Source: Kordiimonadaceae bacterium (lineage in GTDB: Bacteria; Pseudomonadota; Alphaproteobacteria; Sphingomonadales; Emcibacteraceae). Taken from it: a stretch of 35,390 bases of DNA. Positions 1 to 6,788 of the stretch are shown piece by piece; positions within the stretch are counted from its first letter, which is position 1, and each line of letters starts with the position of its first letter. The stretch is taken from contig JABIPV010000321.1 in assembly GCA_018699075.1 (NCBI GenBank), forward strand, positions 1 to 35,390, given 5' to 3'. The translations under genes and the position numbers were made by a program. Below the pieces are notes generated by a model that was not told the origin of the DNA, searched no databases, and saw nothing but the letters and a program-made list of their open reading frames with translations.

Positions 1-386
1 GTAACCGTAATTGCCGTACCAACATCAGACTGCGTGATTGTATAAGTACTGGCATTAGCGCCACTAATATCAGTGCCACCCCTCTGCCACTGGTAAGAGA
101 TTGTACCAAGGCCGTCTCCATCAGCAAGAGTATTTGAAGCCGTCAGTACTTGATCTTCTGTAACTGTTCCACTGATTGTCACTAAACCGGTAGGAGATAA
201 ATTGCCTGCCGGAGCTGGAGGTGCAGTGGTTGTAATTCCACCTCCGCCTGAGCTGCCGCCGCCACAGGCTGCAAGTGGTAGTACTGCCATCAGTATGCCT
301 GACTTCTTCTTAATGTCTTTGGGAGTTTTACTTGGGAATGAACCTGAAAGGTTATTATCTTTATTGTTGATATATTTATTGTTCAT
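1..386 (-). CDS. Lipoprotein with Ig/cadherin-like repeats, N-terminal part only
   Basis: This gene is read from the reverse complement and its 3' end lies beyond position 1. The first 128 residues begin MNNKYINN, followed by a basic stretch and a short hydrophobic segment ending in a lipobox-like LAAC. A GGGSSGGGG linker and a Pro/Ala-rich stretch come next. After that starts a repeat of the kind 'ISGTVTEDQVLTAS...YQWQRGGTDI', which is common in very large alphaproteobacterial surface and RTX-type adhesins. By family knowledge the product is probably secreted or surface anchored. The lipobox is preceded by an unusually long N-terminal arm of about 30 residues, so the mode of export is uncertain. 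The ATG at 386 is used because an upstream ATG at 396 is out of frame and stops at once. Total length and C-terminal domains cannot be seen. Confidence 0.8.
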   Translation of the reverse strand, partial: MNNKYINNKDNNLSGSFPSKTPKDIKKKSGILMAVLPLAACGGGSSGGGGITTTAPPAPAGNLSPTGLVTISGTVTEDQVLTASNTLADGDGLGTISYQWQRGGTDISGANASTYTITQSDVGTAITV

Positions 387-714
387 ATTAGCTCATATCC
401 CATAATTATATTTGTGCTTTTGTTATTTATCAGCATTTTTTCGTATCCTATCTAACTTTAAATTAGAATACTACTTGTTTTTATTGGAATAACTATGAGC
501 CCTTTAATTTGATAAATCAGGGGGGGGCAATATCCTGTCATACTTAGCTGGATTAAATATGGGTAAGAGGAACCACCAATACAGGTATTTACCTACTCTA
601 GCATGCCCCTAGGCGTCGTTTTAAGAGTCGCTGAGGCGGGGGTTTGATTCTGCTCATATATATTGTAGTGTCAGAGACATAATGAAGAATTGTGAGACTA
701 AAAGGGGAGCTATT
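387..714. other. Intergenic region with G8 tract and left inverted-repeat arm
   Basis: No convincing gene is visible between the divergent lipoprotein start and the polymerase-like gene. It holds a run of eight G at 520-527, a small palindromic motif GGTATTTACC at 584-593, and the left arm of an inverted repeat at 598-635. A good ribosome binding site, AGGGGAG at 703-709, lies just before the ATG at 715. The part before about 520 is AT-rich and probably carries the promoter of the minus-strand lipoprotein gene. Confidence 0.55.
598..635. repeat. Left arm of imperfect inverted repeat flanking the polymerase-like gene
   Basis: Reading inward, the arm has three blocks: CTAGCAT (598-604), CCCCTAGGCGTC (606-617) and AGAGTCGCTGAG (624-635). 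Their reverse complements occur at 2447-2453 (7 of 7), 2429-2440 (12 of 12) and 2411-2422 (11 of 12). The spacer between the second and third blocks is 6 nt in both arms and unrelated in sequence. The spacer between the first and second is 1 nt here and 6 nt in the right arm. This conserved-block pattern looks like protein-binding or recombination sites at element ends. Confidence 0.7.
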
Positions 715-2097
715 ATGCCTAATGATTTGGATGATTTCCTAATTAAATACAAAGAAGATACTGAAAAAGAACTTAATTATATCAAATATGCACATCCGAT
801 AAGCATGAGGACGACATACACAATATTAGATAACCCACAATTCAATGGAATAATTAAGAAACTTCGTGAATTAGATAAGTCTCTGATTAGTCAAAAGAAG
901 AATAGTCGTTCAAGTTTTAATTCTTATGAGCATTTTCTCAAGCATGCACTCGTTTATCTATTGGCTCCAACACGCCGAGACTATTTCTCTATTCCAACGG
1001 GAAATCTTCAAGGAAATACATACAACTACAAACAGGTAAATAAAGTTATAGACTTACTCTGCGACCAAGGATGGATTGAAAAGGTTCCACAAAGTATTGT
1101 TTATTACGCAACAGGTGTTGATGCACCCCAGCCCAGAACAAGGATAAAAGTTAGGGAGGCGGCACCAACATTAATAGGTGATTATAAAGTTGAAACCTTA
1201 AAAGATGTTGATTGCTTTGTGGAAATTACTGAGCCTTCAGATAATGATAGTAAGGGGTGTTACAAAGACAAAGAATATACTGATGAAATGAGAGATGAGG
1301 ATGAGGAGCTATTAAAGAATTACAATGATTTAATGGCATCCACTATTATTAGAGACCAAGATGGTAATATATTTCATTGGCTTAATCCTCTAGTAAGAAA
1401 GGTATCCCGTAAAGACTATCCATTTTATAATAAGCGTGTTCAAGGTATTTCAGGTGGACGTTTCTGGGGCCCACTAATATTAAACATGCCTGAAGAAGAT
1501 CGGTTAAATCACACATTCAACGGTGAGACGATAGCCGAGGTAGACATTAAAAAGTGTCACCCTCAATTAGCATTCCACATGAAAGGTTGTCCCACTCCTG
1601 TATTAGATGATCTATATGAACTACCTAAAGCTATTGAAAGCAGACACGATTATAAAAAGATTAAGAAGGTGTTTCTGAGGATATTTAACATGGCTAATAA
1701 AAGAAGTTGGCTAAATATATTAGATGAACTGTTCGGTGTACCTACAACTGAAGGAGAGAAACTATTAAAGAGGTTTACTCCAATTGAAGATATGCTGTTT
1801 AATAAAAACATTGGCCATCAATTAAGGTGGATAGAGTCCCAATTGGTGAGAGGGGTACTTGAAAAGGCAGAAGCAGAACAAGTTCCAGTAATCCCAATAC
1901 ACGATTCCTTTCTAGTGCCTAAAGACAAAGTGCCGTGGTTGAGGAAAGTTCTTAATGCTACCTATCACTCCAAGTATGCATCACCAAAGTACCTTGAAAG
2001 TGTTACCATTGGGGAGGATAAGGTATTTCATAATATGCTACAGACTACAGTTGAGTATAGTACATTAGAGGTAGATGATAATACTGTCACGCAGTGA
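715..2097 (+). CDS. Putative family A-like polymerase of an orphan accessory element
   Basis: The 460-residue product is not a standard Pol I or phage polymerase, but its C-terminal half has a suggestive motif series. Residues are numbered from the upstream ATG at 682. GGRFWGP is near 258. An acidic motif EVDIKKCHPQLAF has Asp288 and resembles motif A. A basic helix with Lys328/329 through Asn336 resembles the family A/T7 RNA polymerase O-helix (motif B). IPIHDSFLV, with His407-Asp408, resembles motif C. The N-terminal half includes what may be a winged helix around residues 85-137, ending in DQGWIEKVP. From memory, similar uncharacterised alphaproteobacterial proteins share the GGRF(Y/W)G and HDSF motifs; no search was possible. 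The ATG at 715 is chosen because AGGGGAG lies 5 nt upstream; the ATG at 682 would add 11 residues and has a weaker site. The gene stands alone between inverted repeats. It could be a replicase, a primase-polymerase or a defence polymerase. Confidence 0.6.
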   Translation: MPNDLDDFLIKYKEDTEKELNYIKYAHPISMRTTYTILDNPQFNGIIKKLRELDKSLISQKKNSRSSFNSYEHFLKHALVYLLAPTRRDYFSIPTGNLQGNTYNYKQVNKVIDLLCDQGWIEKVPQSIVYYATGVDAPQPRTRIKVREAAPTLIGDYKVETLKDVDCFVEITEPSDNDSKGCYKDKEYTDEMRDEDEELLKNYNDLMASTIIRDQDGNIFHWLNPLVRKVSRKDYPFYNKRVQGISGGRFWGPLILNMPEEDRLNHTFNGETIAEVDIKKCHPQLAFHMKGCPTPVLDDLYELPKAIESRHDYKKIKKVFLRIFNMANKRSWLNILDELFGVPTTEGEKLLKRFTPIEDMLFNKNIGHQLRWIESQLVRGVLEKAEAEQVPVIPIHDSFLVPKDKVPWLRKVLNATYHSKYASPKYLESVTIGEDKVFHNMLQTTVEYSTLEVDDNTVTQ

Positions 2098-2322
2098 CTT
2101 CCCCTTCAATGCGTTACCATTGAGGTTTCCTACCTTCATTACTATATAAGTTACCTACGTATCACGATAAGGAATTACACCTCTAAGGTGATATATTATG
2201 TCTTATTATCATATTGTTATTCTAAATAAGATCACATAAAATGACACGGCTCGTTGCAGTATATTTACTACTCTACCTCTTTAACCACTACTATAGCATT
2301 TTCTGTCGTCTTGCTGATCATT

Positions 2323-2350
2323 CCCCTTTAAATAAAACAACCTAAAGGGG
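2323..2350. repeat. Perfect 8-bp stem with 12-nt loop
   Basis: CCCCTTTA at 2323-2330 is exactly complementary to TAAAGGGG at 2343-2350. The 3' arm continues as TAAAGGGGAG, nearly the same as the ribosome-binding region of the polymerase-like gene at 699-709. No T-run follows, so it is not a standard terminator. Confidence 0.5.
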
Positions 2351-2410
2351 AGTCCATACAGTTTCCAATACCTACTCAGGTACCCCAACACCTAATATTC
2401 TACTATGACT

Positions 2411-2453
2411 CTCAGTGACTCTCTGTGGGACGCCTAGGGGGTGTCTATGCTAG
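2411..2453. repeat. Right arm of imperfect inverted repeat flanking the polymerase-like gene
   Basis: The arm contains CTCAGTGACTCT (2411-2422), GACGCCTAGGGG (2429-2440) and ATGCTAG (2447-2453). These match the reverse complement of the left arm at 598-635 in the same order. The outer ends, 598 and 2453, would enclose a unit of 1,856 bp. No clear target-site duplication is seen immediately outside either end. Confidence 0.7.
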
Positions 2454-2917
2454 CCTAAAGGTGCCTGCATTCTTCAATATAACCAACATGGTTAGACCGT
2501 ATATTATAGCCAAGTATTCAAGGAACGATCTTCAGGTAAGTAGGCCACGGAAGGTGCTGCTTCGGCCCTCCACGGTCGAGGGACAGGTATTCTTACCAGT
2601 TGTAACGACATCTTAAATCAGGTGTGTCACTTTAATAGATTTACTAGAACCCAGACCAGTTCACTTTGGCAGGGTTGACAAGCTAAACTAGATCATCAGT
2701 TGTATCCGAGTATAATACATACCACAGCCCCCCCCAGTGGCTCTTCCCCACCCCTAATCTCACCACACTTTCACCACAGTGGCCACAATAATCGTTGCAA
2801 TAATGTGGTTATCGGTGTTATAGGTGTTACTCACATACAAGAGAATTAATCGTGTTGATTATGAAAGAAAACTTATAAGGCACAATAGGTTACAAGGTAG
2901 CTACCTCAAAGAGGAAT

Positions 2918-2994
<77 letters not shown>

Positions 2995-3057
2995 TTATAT
3001 ATTGTTGGCGCAATATAGCGGTACATTATATCCCCTGCAACAGGACAATTGATCTTT

Positions 3058-3076
3058 TGGTAAAATATTTATACCA
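3058..3076. promoter_or_regulatory. Near-perfect 19-bp palindrome upstream of the secreted protein gene
   Basis: TGGTAAAATATTTATACCA reads the same on both strands except for one mismatched pair. It lies 33 bp before the start at 3110 and 64 bp before the 5' end of tRNA-Pro, so it could be an operator or overlap a promoter. The AT-rich centre makes a chance origin possible. Confidence 0.3.
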
Positions 3077-3109
3077 TGCAGACATATCAATAAATTTAAG
3101 GAATATATT

Positions 3110-3604
3110 ATGCTGAAAAAAATATTACTAATTACTCTTGTTTCATTTTATTCAAATGCCAATGCGCAAAATTTAGACGAATTTACAGTTGAAAATATCC
3201 ATTTTCATATGGGCGTTGTCGCGGCTTTTGCCGAAGTGGTTAATATGGACGTTAAGCAAATTGGACTTAGTGAAATGTTCTCTGCTGAGGAAGCAACCAA
3301 ATGGGAACCTGTGATCAAGCATATAACTGACCGTAACGGCGTACTTTATTATAGGGAAAATAATTTTCTGGTAACCGACTTATTCTCCCCTTCCCGTACC
3401 GACGGGCTTACGCTGTTTTTGATCTATAAAGGGGATACCCTTAAGAAATATAATGCGTTGAAGAAAAGAAAAGCAGACCTTATCGCATCCAATAAATATG
3501 GCCAAGAAGGAAGACGTGAGATTGCGACAGGATTTGGTAAGTTGCTGGATTATTCTGATGATGTCATTGACCGGTTGATTGCTTCAAACGGTGGTGGACA
3601 TTAA
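3110..3604 (+). CDS. Secreted protein of unknown function
   Basis: The 164-residue product has a typical signal peptide: Lys-Lys near the start, a hydrophobic core, and a probable cleavage after NANA just before QNLDEF. The mature part is about 144 residues, mixed alpha/beta in appearance, with no cysteine and no motif I recognise. The charged segment KKYNALKKRKADL suggests a helix. An AAGGA ribosome binding site lies about 8 nt before the ATG. The gene stands alone between the divergent tRNA-Pro and the convergent merR gene. It is probably periplasmic; I cannot assign a function. Confidence 0.75.
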   Translation: MLKKILLITLVSFYSNANAQNLDEFTVENIHFHMGVVAAFAEVVNMDVKQIGLSEMFSAEEATKWEPVIKHITDRNGVLYYRENNFLVTDLFSPSRTDGLTLFLIYKGDTLKKYNALKKRKADLIASNKYGQEGRREIATGFGKLLDYSDDVIDRLIASNGGGH

Positions 3605-3638
3605 AACTAATCTAAAGATTATGAGCAAAAATATAATC

Positions 3639-3657
3639 AGGAATAAGAATTATTCCT
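3639..3657. terminator. AT-rich hairpin between convergent genes
   Basis: AGGAATAA (3639-3646), loop GAA, TTATTCCT (3650-3657) form a perfect 8-bp stem. It overlaps the stop codon of the minus-strand merR-type gene and lies 35 bp after the stop of the plus-strand gene. The stem is AT-rich and the downstream T-richness is modest, so termination activity is uncertain. Confidence 0.35.
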
Positions 3658-4075
3658 TAAGAGCTATCTGAAGTTCTTTTCGTGTTTTTGCAAGTCGATC
3701 ACGAATTGATTTGAGTGATCCTTCACCAGCGGGAATAACTTCGTTAGATGCTTCAGGAACGACTGGGGGTCTTTCTTCGGTTGTCTGCACAACATATGTT
3801 TGTTGCACGACTGCTTTTACACCATGTTCGCGAAGGAGCTTTTGTGCACCTTTTATGGTATATCCATCATCATGAAGTAATCTTCTAATGGCGTCGATAA
3901 TTTCAACATCTTCCGGACGATAATAACGACGTCCTCCACCCCTTTTCATGGGTTTGATTTGGCTAAATTTACTTTCCCAAAACCTTAAAACATGCTGCGG
4001 AATCCCTATGCTATCAGCCACTTCACTGATAGTACGAAAAGCATTAGGGGATTTTGCATGTTTTGAGGCTGACAT
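3650..4075 (-). CDS. MerR-family transcriptional regulator
   Basis: The 141-residue protein has an N-terminal MerR-type winged helix at about residues 14-80. Its recognition region reads RTISEVADSIGIPQHVLRFWE, with the wing motif GGGRRYYRPEDV. The C-terminal part is short and variable, ending in a predicted coiled coil (RDRLAKTRKELQ). No metal-binding cysteines of the CueR or ZntR kind are present. This short MerR protein just downstream of ihfA is a constant feature of Alphaproteobacteria; its target is not known to me. The gene probably belongs to the plsX-fabH-ihfA unit, 79 bp after ihfA. Confidence 0.88.
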   Translation of the reverse strand: MSASKHAKSPNAFRTISEVADSIGIPQHVLRFWESKFSQIKPMKRGGGRRYYRPEDVEIIDAIRRLLHDDGYTIKGAQKLLREHGVKAVVQQTYVVQTTEERPPVVPEASNEVIPAGEGSLKSIRDRLAKTRKELQIALKE

Positions 4076-4154
4076 TTAGCTCAATTTCTTTCCTACCAAC
4101 AACACTAATGTGTGTTTTAAAAACACTCAAAAATGAATTATCGATCAAATAAAA

Positions 4155-4448
4155 TTATGAATTACTGACGCGATCTTTTAAGACTTGAGAAGGTCTAAAA
4201 ACAAGAACTCTTCTTGGTTCAATGGGAACTTCTTCACCTGTTTTTGGGTTACGGCCAATGCGGCCCCCTTTATCACGAACTATGAAACTACCAAACGATG
4301 AAATTTTAACATTATCGCCATTGGTCAAATTCGCAGCAATCTCATCTAAGACTGTCTCAACCAAGTCAGCGGATTCATTTCTAGATAATCCCACTTCTTG
4401 ATAAACGGCTTCGATTAAATCAGCTCTTGTTACAGTTTTTCCACTCAT
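4155..4448 (-). CDS. ihfA: Integration host factor subunit alpha
   Basis: The 97-residue protein is the usual length for IHF-alpha. It has the dimerisation helices (TRADLIEAVYQEVGLSRNES) and the DNA-bending beta arm with GRNPKTGEEVPIEPRRVLVFRPS. IHF is a heterodimer with IhfB that bends DNA sharply in replication, recombination and transcription. A purine-rich ribosome binding site (AGGTAGGAA) lies before the ATG. A possible promoter lies at 4474-4502. The position between fabH and the MerR gene supports IhfA rather than HU. Confidence 0.95.
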   Translation of the reverse strand: MSGKTVTRADLIEAVYQEVGLSRNESADLVETVLDEIAANLTNGDNVKISSFGSFIVRDKGGRIGRNPKTGEEVPIEPRRVLVFRPSQVLKDRVSNS

Positions 4449-4473
4449 GTTTCCTACCTCTTATGTTTCCCTT

Positions 4474-4502
4474 AGCGTACTCCAGCAGAATTATGCGGTC
4501 AA
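4474..4502 (-). promoter_or_regulatory. Possible sigma-70-type promoter for ihfA
   Basis: On the minus strand TTGACC (4497-4502) is separated by 17 bp from TACGCT (4474-4479), about 26 bp before the ihfA ATG. The -35 is good and the -10 moderate. A separate ihfA promoter fits the 140-bp gap after fabH. Confidence 0.4.
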
Positions 4503-4588
4503 TATCAAAGGGATGCGTAATGTTCCTAATAGTCTAGTTTATGTCTGAATCAGGGAAAAAAGAGGGAAAAAAACAAAAAATTTGAGAT

Positions 4589-5566
4589 TTACCACCTTAA
4601 AAGGCAAGCACCCCAGGTGAATCCGCCGCCCATTGCTTCCAAGATCAAAACCTGTCCACGGGTGATTCGGCCATCTCTGACGGCTTGATCAAGCGCCAAA
4701 GGAATGGAAGCCGCAGACGTATTTGCATGCTCATGAACGGTAATAACAACTTTATCAGGAGACATTTTTAATTTACGCGCCGTTCCATCAAGAATGCGTT
4801 TATTGGCTTGATGAGGAACAATCCAATCAATCTCTTCAGATGTTAAATTCGTATCTTCCAGCACTTCTTTTACCACCGCGGCCAAATTTACAACGGCATG
4901 TCGAAATACCTCTCGGCCTTTCATTCGTAGATGCCCGACAGTTTGAGTTGTCGAAACACCGCCGTCCACATAAAGAAGATCATTATACTGACCATCTGAA
5001 TGAATTCTTGAGGCCAAAATTCCTTGGTCGTGATTATCGCCACTACCGGTATGCGCAGATAAAATAACCGCACCGGCACCATCACCAAATAATACGCATG
5101 TAGAGCGGTCTTCCCAATCTAATATTCGAGAGAATATTTCTGCCCCAATTACAAGAACATGTTTTGCTTGGCCTGCTTTGATAAAATTATCCGCCGTCGT
5201 CAGCGCATAAATAAAACCAGAACATACTGCCTGAACATCAAAGGCCGCACCTTTAGTTATGCCCAATTTATATTGAACCGTTGTCGCCGTAGACGGAAAA
5301 GTTTGATCTGGTGTAGATGTGCCAACAATGATTAAGTCGATGTCTTCTGGGACAAGACCCGCGCTTTCCAATGCTTTTAACGCAGCTTCAACTGCAAGGT
5401 CAGAAGTTGCTTCATTATCAGCGGCGATATGGCGCTTTTCAATACCTGTCCGCTCGATAATCCATTCATCTGTGGTATCTACTTTTTGTTCAAGATCTTT
5501 ATTTGTTAAAATATTTGCTGGTAAATAAGAACCCGTACCTGAAATGATTGAACGAATAACGCCCAT
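4589..5566 (-). CDS. fabH: Beta-ketoacyl-ACP synthase III
   Basis: FabH condenses acetyl-CoA with malonyl-ACP to start type II fatty-acid synthesis in the cytoplasm. The 325-residue length is normal. The catalytic Cys115 is in AVCSGF, His252 in PHQAN and Asn282 in HANTSAAS. The GDGAGAVIL segment and the C-terminal GGGFTWGACLLRW are characteristic. The start ATG shares one base with the plsX stop codon (TAATG), so translation is coupled to plsX. Confidence 0.97.
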   Translation of the reverse strand: MGVIRSIISGTGSYLPANILTNKDLEQKVDTTDEWIIERTGIEKRHIAADNEATSDLAVEAALKALESAGLVPEDIDLIIVGTSTPDQTFPSTATTVQYKLGITKGAAFDVQAVCSGFIYALTTADNFIKAGQAKHVLVIGAEIFSRILDWEDRSTCVLFGDGAGAVILSAHTGSGDNHDQGILASRIHSDGQYNDLLYVDGGVSTTQTVGHLRMKGREVFRHAVVNLAAVVKEVLEDTNLTSEEIDWIVPHQANKRILDGTARKLKMSPDKVVITVHEHANTSAASIPLALDQAVRDGRITRGQVLILEAMGGGFTWGACLLRW

Positions 5567-6651
5567 TATTGTTTTTCCTTGATAGTCATTTCGACGACAT
5601 TTTCGTCTTTATTGTCATTTTCATTATCATTGCCATCATTATGAAAATTCTTCAGGTCATTTGTAATTTTACCTGCAAGATCATTTTGAGCCATATCAAT
5701 AGCAGCCCCTATCGCGCTGGCGAATCCGCCTGCAGTAGCACCACCATGACTTTTAATAATAAGTCCATTTAACCCCATAAATACGGCACCATTATGATTA
5801 TTAGGATCTAAATGATTTTTCAGAGCCTGTAACGATCCACTTGCAAAAAAGGCACCAATTTTTGACATCAAAGATTCAAGAAGAGATTTCTTCAAAAGCG
5901 ATGCAATCATTTTTGCTGTACCTTCGGCAGTTTTAAGGGCGATATTACCTGTAAAACCATCAGTAACGACTACATCAACTTCACCACGGCCTAGCCCGTG
6001 ACCTTCTGTAAATCCTTTATAATCCATGGGGATATTTGCTTCACGCAGCATTCTATCGGCTTCTTTAATAGAATCACTGCCTTTTAATTCTTCCACCCCA
6101 ACATTAAGAATAGCCACAGTTGGTTTCGCAACGCCTAAAACTGTTCTTGCAAAGGCTGCTCCCATAATAGCAAATTGAACAAGATTATTTTCATCACATT
6201 CCACGTTAGCTCCAAGGTCAAGCATAACACTTTCCCCTCTGCTGGTTGGAAGTAGAGAAGCAAGAGCCGGACGATCAATTCCGGGCATAGTCCTCAGGAT
6301 AAATTTAGCAAGCGCCATTTGAGCGCCCGTATTACCCGCCAGAACAGCTGCATTGGCTTCACCATCTTTTACGGCCTTAATAGATTGCCCCATACTTGAA
6401 TCACGTCCACGCCTTAAGGCTTGACTAGGTTTTTCATCTGCCGAAATAACTTTATCGGTATGGCGAACTTCGCAGCACCCTTTTAAAATTGGGAAACGTG
6501 TAATAAGCGGCACTATTTTAGTTTCATCACCGAATATTAGAAACTTAAGATGAGGGGTTCGCTCACGCGCAATACTCGCTCCTTCGATAACAATATCAGG
6601 AGCGTGATCACCGCCCATGGCATCTAATGAAATTACAAGATCACCCGTCAA
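5566..6651 (-). CDS. plsX: Phosphate acyltransferase PlsX
   Basis: PlsX converts acyl-ACP to acyl-phosphate, the donor for PlsY in phospholipid synthesis. It is a peripheral membrane enzyme. The 361-residue protein opens with the signature SLDAMGGDHAP, continues with AVLAGNTGAQMALAKF and VVTDGFTGNIALK, and ends in an acidic, Asn-rich tail that looks lineage-specific. The start appears to be TTG at 6651, preceded by AGGG; no in-frame ATG lies before the signature. A 137-bp gap separates it from the DUF177 gene, with no rpmF (L32) between them, unlike the order in many bacteria. Confidence 0.95.
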   Translation of the reverse strand: MTGDLVISLDAMGGDHAPDIVIEGASIARERTPHLKFLIFGDETKIVPLITRFPILKGCCEVRHTDKVISADEKPSQALRRGRDSSMGQSIKAVKDGEANAAVLAGNTGAQMALAKFILRTMPGIDRPALASLLPTSRGESVMLDLGANVECDENNLVQFAIMGAAFARTVLGVAKPTVAILNVGVEELKGSDSIKEADRMLREANIPMDYKGFTEGHGLGRGEVDVVVTDGFTGNIALKTAEGTAKMIASLLKKSLLESLMSKIGAFFASGSLQALKNHLDPNNHNGAVFMGLNGLIIKSHGGATAGGFASAIGAAIDMAQNDLAGKITNDLKNFHNDGNDNENDNKDENVVEMTIKEKQ

Positions 6652-6788
6652 TGGATACCCTATTCTTTAATGACGCAATTCAAATACGCATTAATAATTT
6701 AAAATTTACCCATTTATTGGGCCGGCTACTCTAACAAAGCCTTATTTATCACTTAATTAAAATATAGTAATATCTTATATCTTCAAGT

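Larger units (their letters stand above)
2098..2917. other. Structured intergenic region of about 820 bp, no convincing gene
   Basis: Only weak short reading frames occur here. Visible structures: an 8-bp hairpin just after the polymerase-like stop (TTCAATG against CATTGAGG, about 2104-2126); CACCT-CTA-AGGTG near 2179-2191; a perfect 8-bp hairpin CCCCTTTA/TAAAGGGG at 2323-2330 and 2343-2350; the right inverted-repeat arm at 2411-2453; a run of eight C at 2728-2735; direct repeats TCACCACA near 2760-2780; and a 12-bp palindrome AGGTAGCTACCT at 2895-2906. The mixture suggests a structured RNA, an origin-like region or decayed element DNA. None can be chosen from sequence alone. Confidence 0.5.

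Noticed and set aside
202..405. Open frame of 67 codons on the plus strand
   Set aside because: It is antisense to the clear lipoprotein start (lipobox, Ig-like repeat) on the minus strand. Its Pro-rich sequence mirrors the Gly-rich linker.
640..660. GGTTTGATTC resembling a tRNA or tmRNA T-loop, or an att copy of the tRNA-Pro end
   Set aside because: The flanking bases do not form a T-stem, and the match to the tRNA-Pro 3' end is short and in the wrong orientation for a direct-repeat att site.
715..2097. Interpretation as a reverse transcriptase (retron or DRT)
   Set aside because: No YxDD or NAxxH-type RT motif is present. The HDSF and DxxxxHP motifs fit family A/T7-type polymerases better.
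581..2597. ACAGGTATT-TTACC at 581-593 and 2583-2597 as a target-site duplication of the polymerase unit
   Set aside because: The copies differ by an insertion, do not abut the inverted-repeat ends, and each is a small self-complementary motif that can recur by chance.
2425..2616. GTG-started frame of 63 codons in the structured region
   Set aside because: There is no ribosome binding site or recognisable domain, it overlaps the right inverted-repeat arm, and the sequence looks random.
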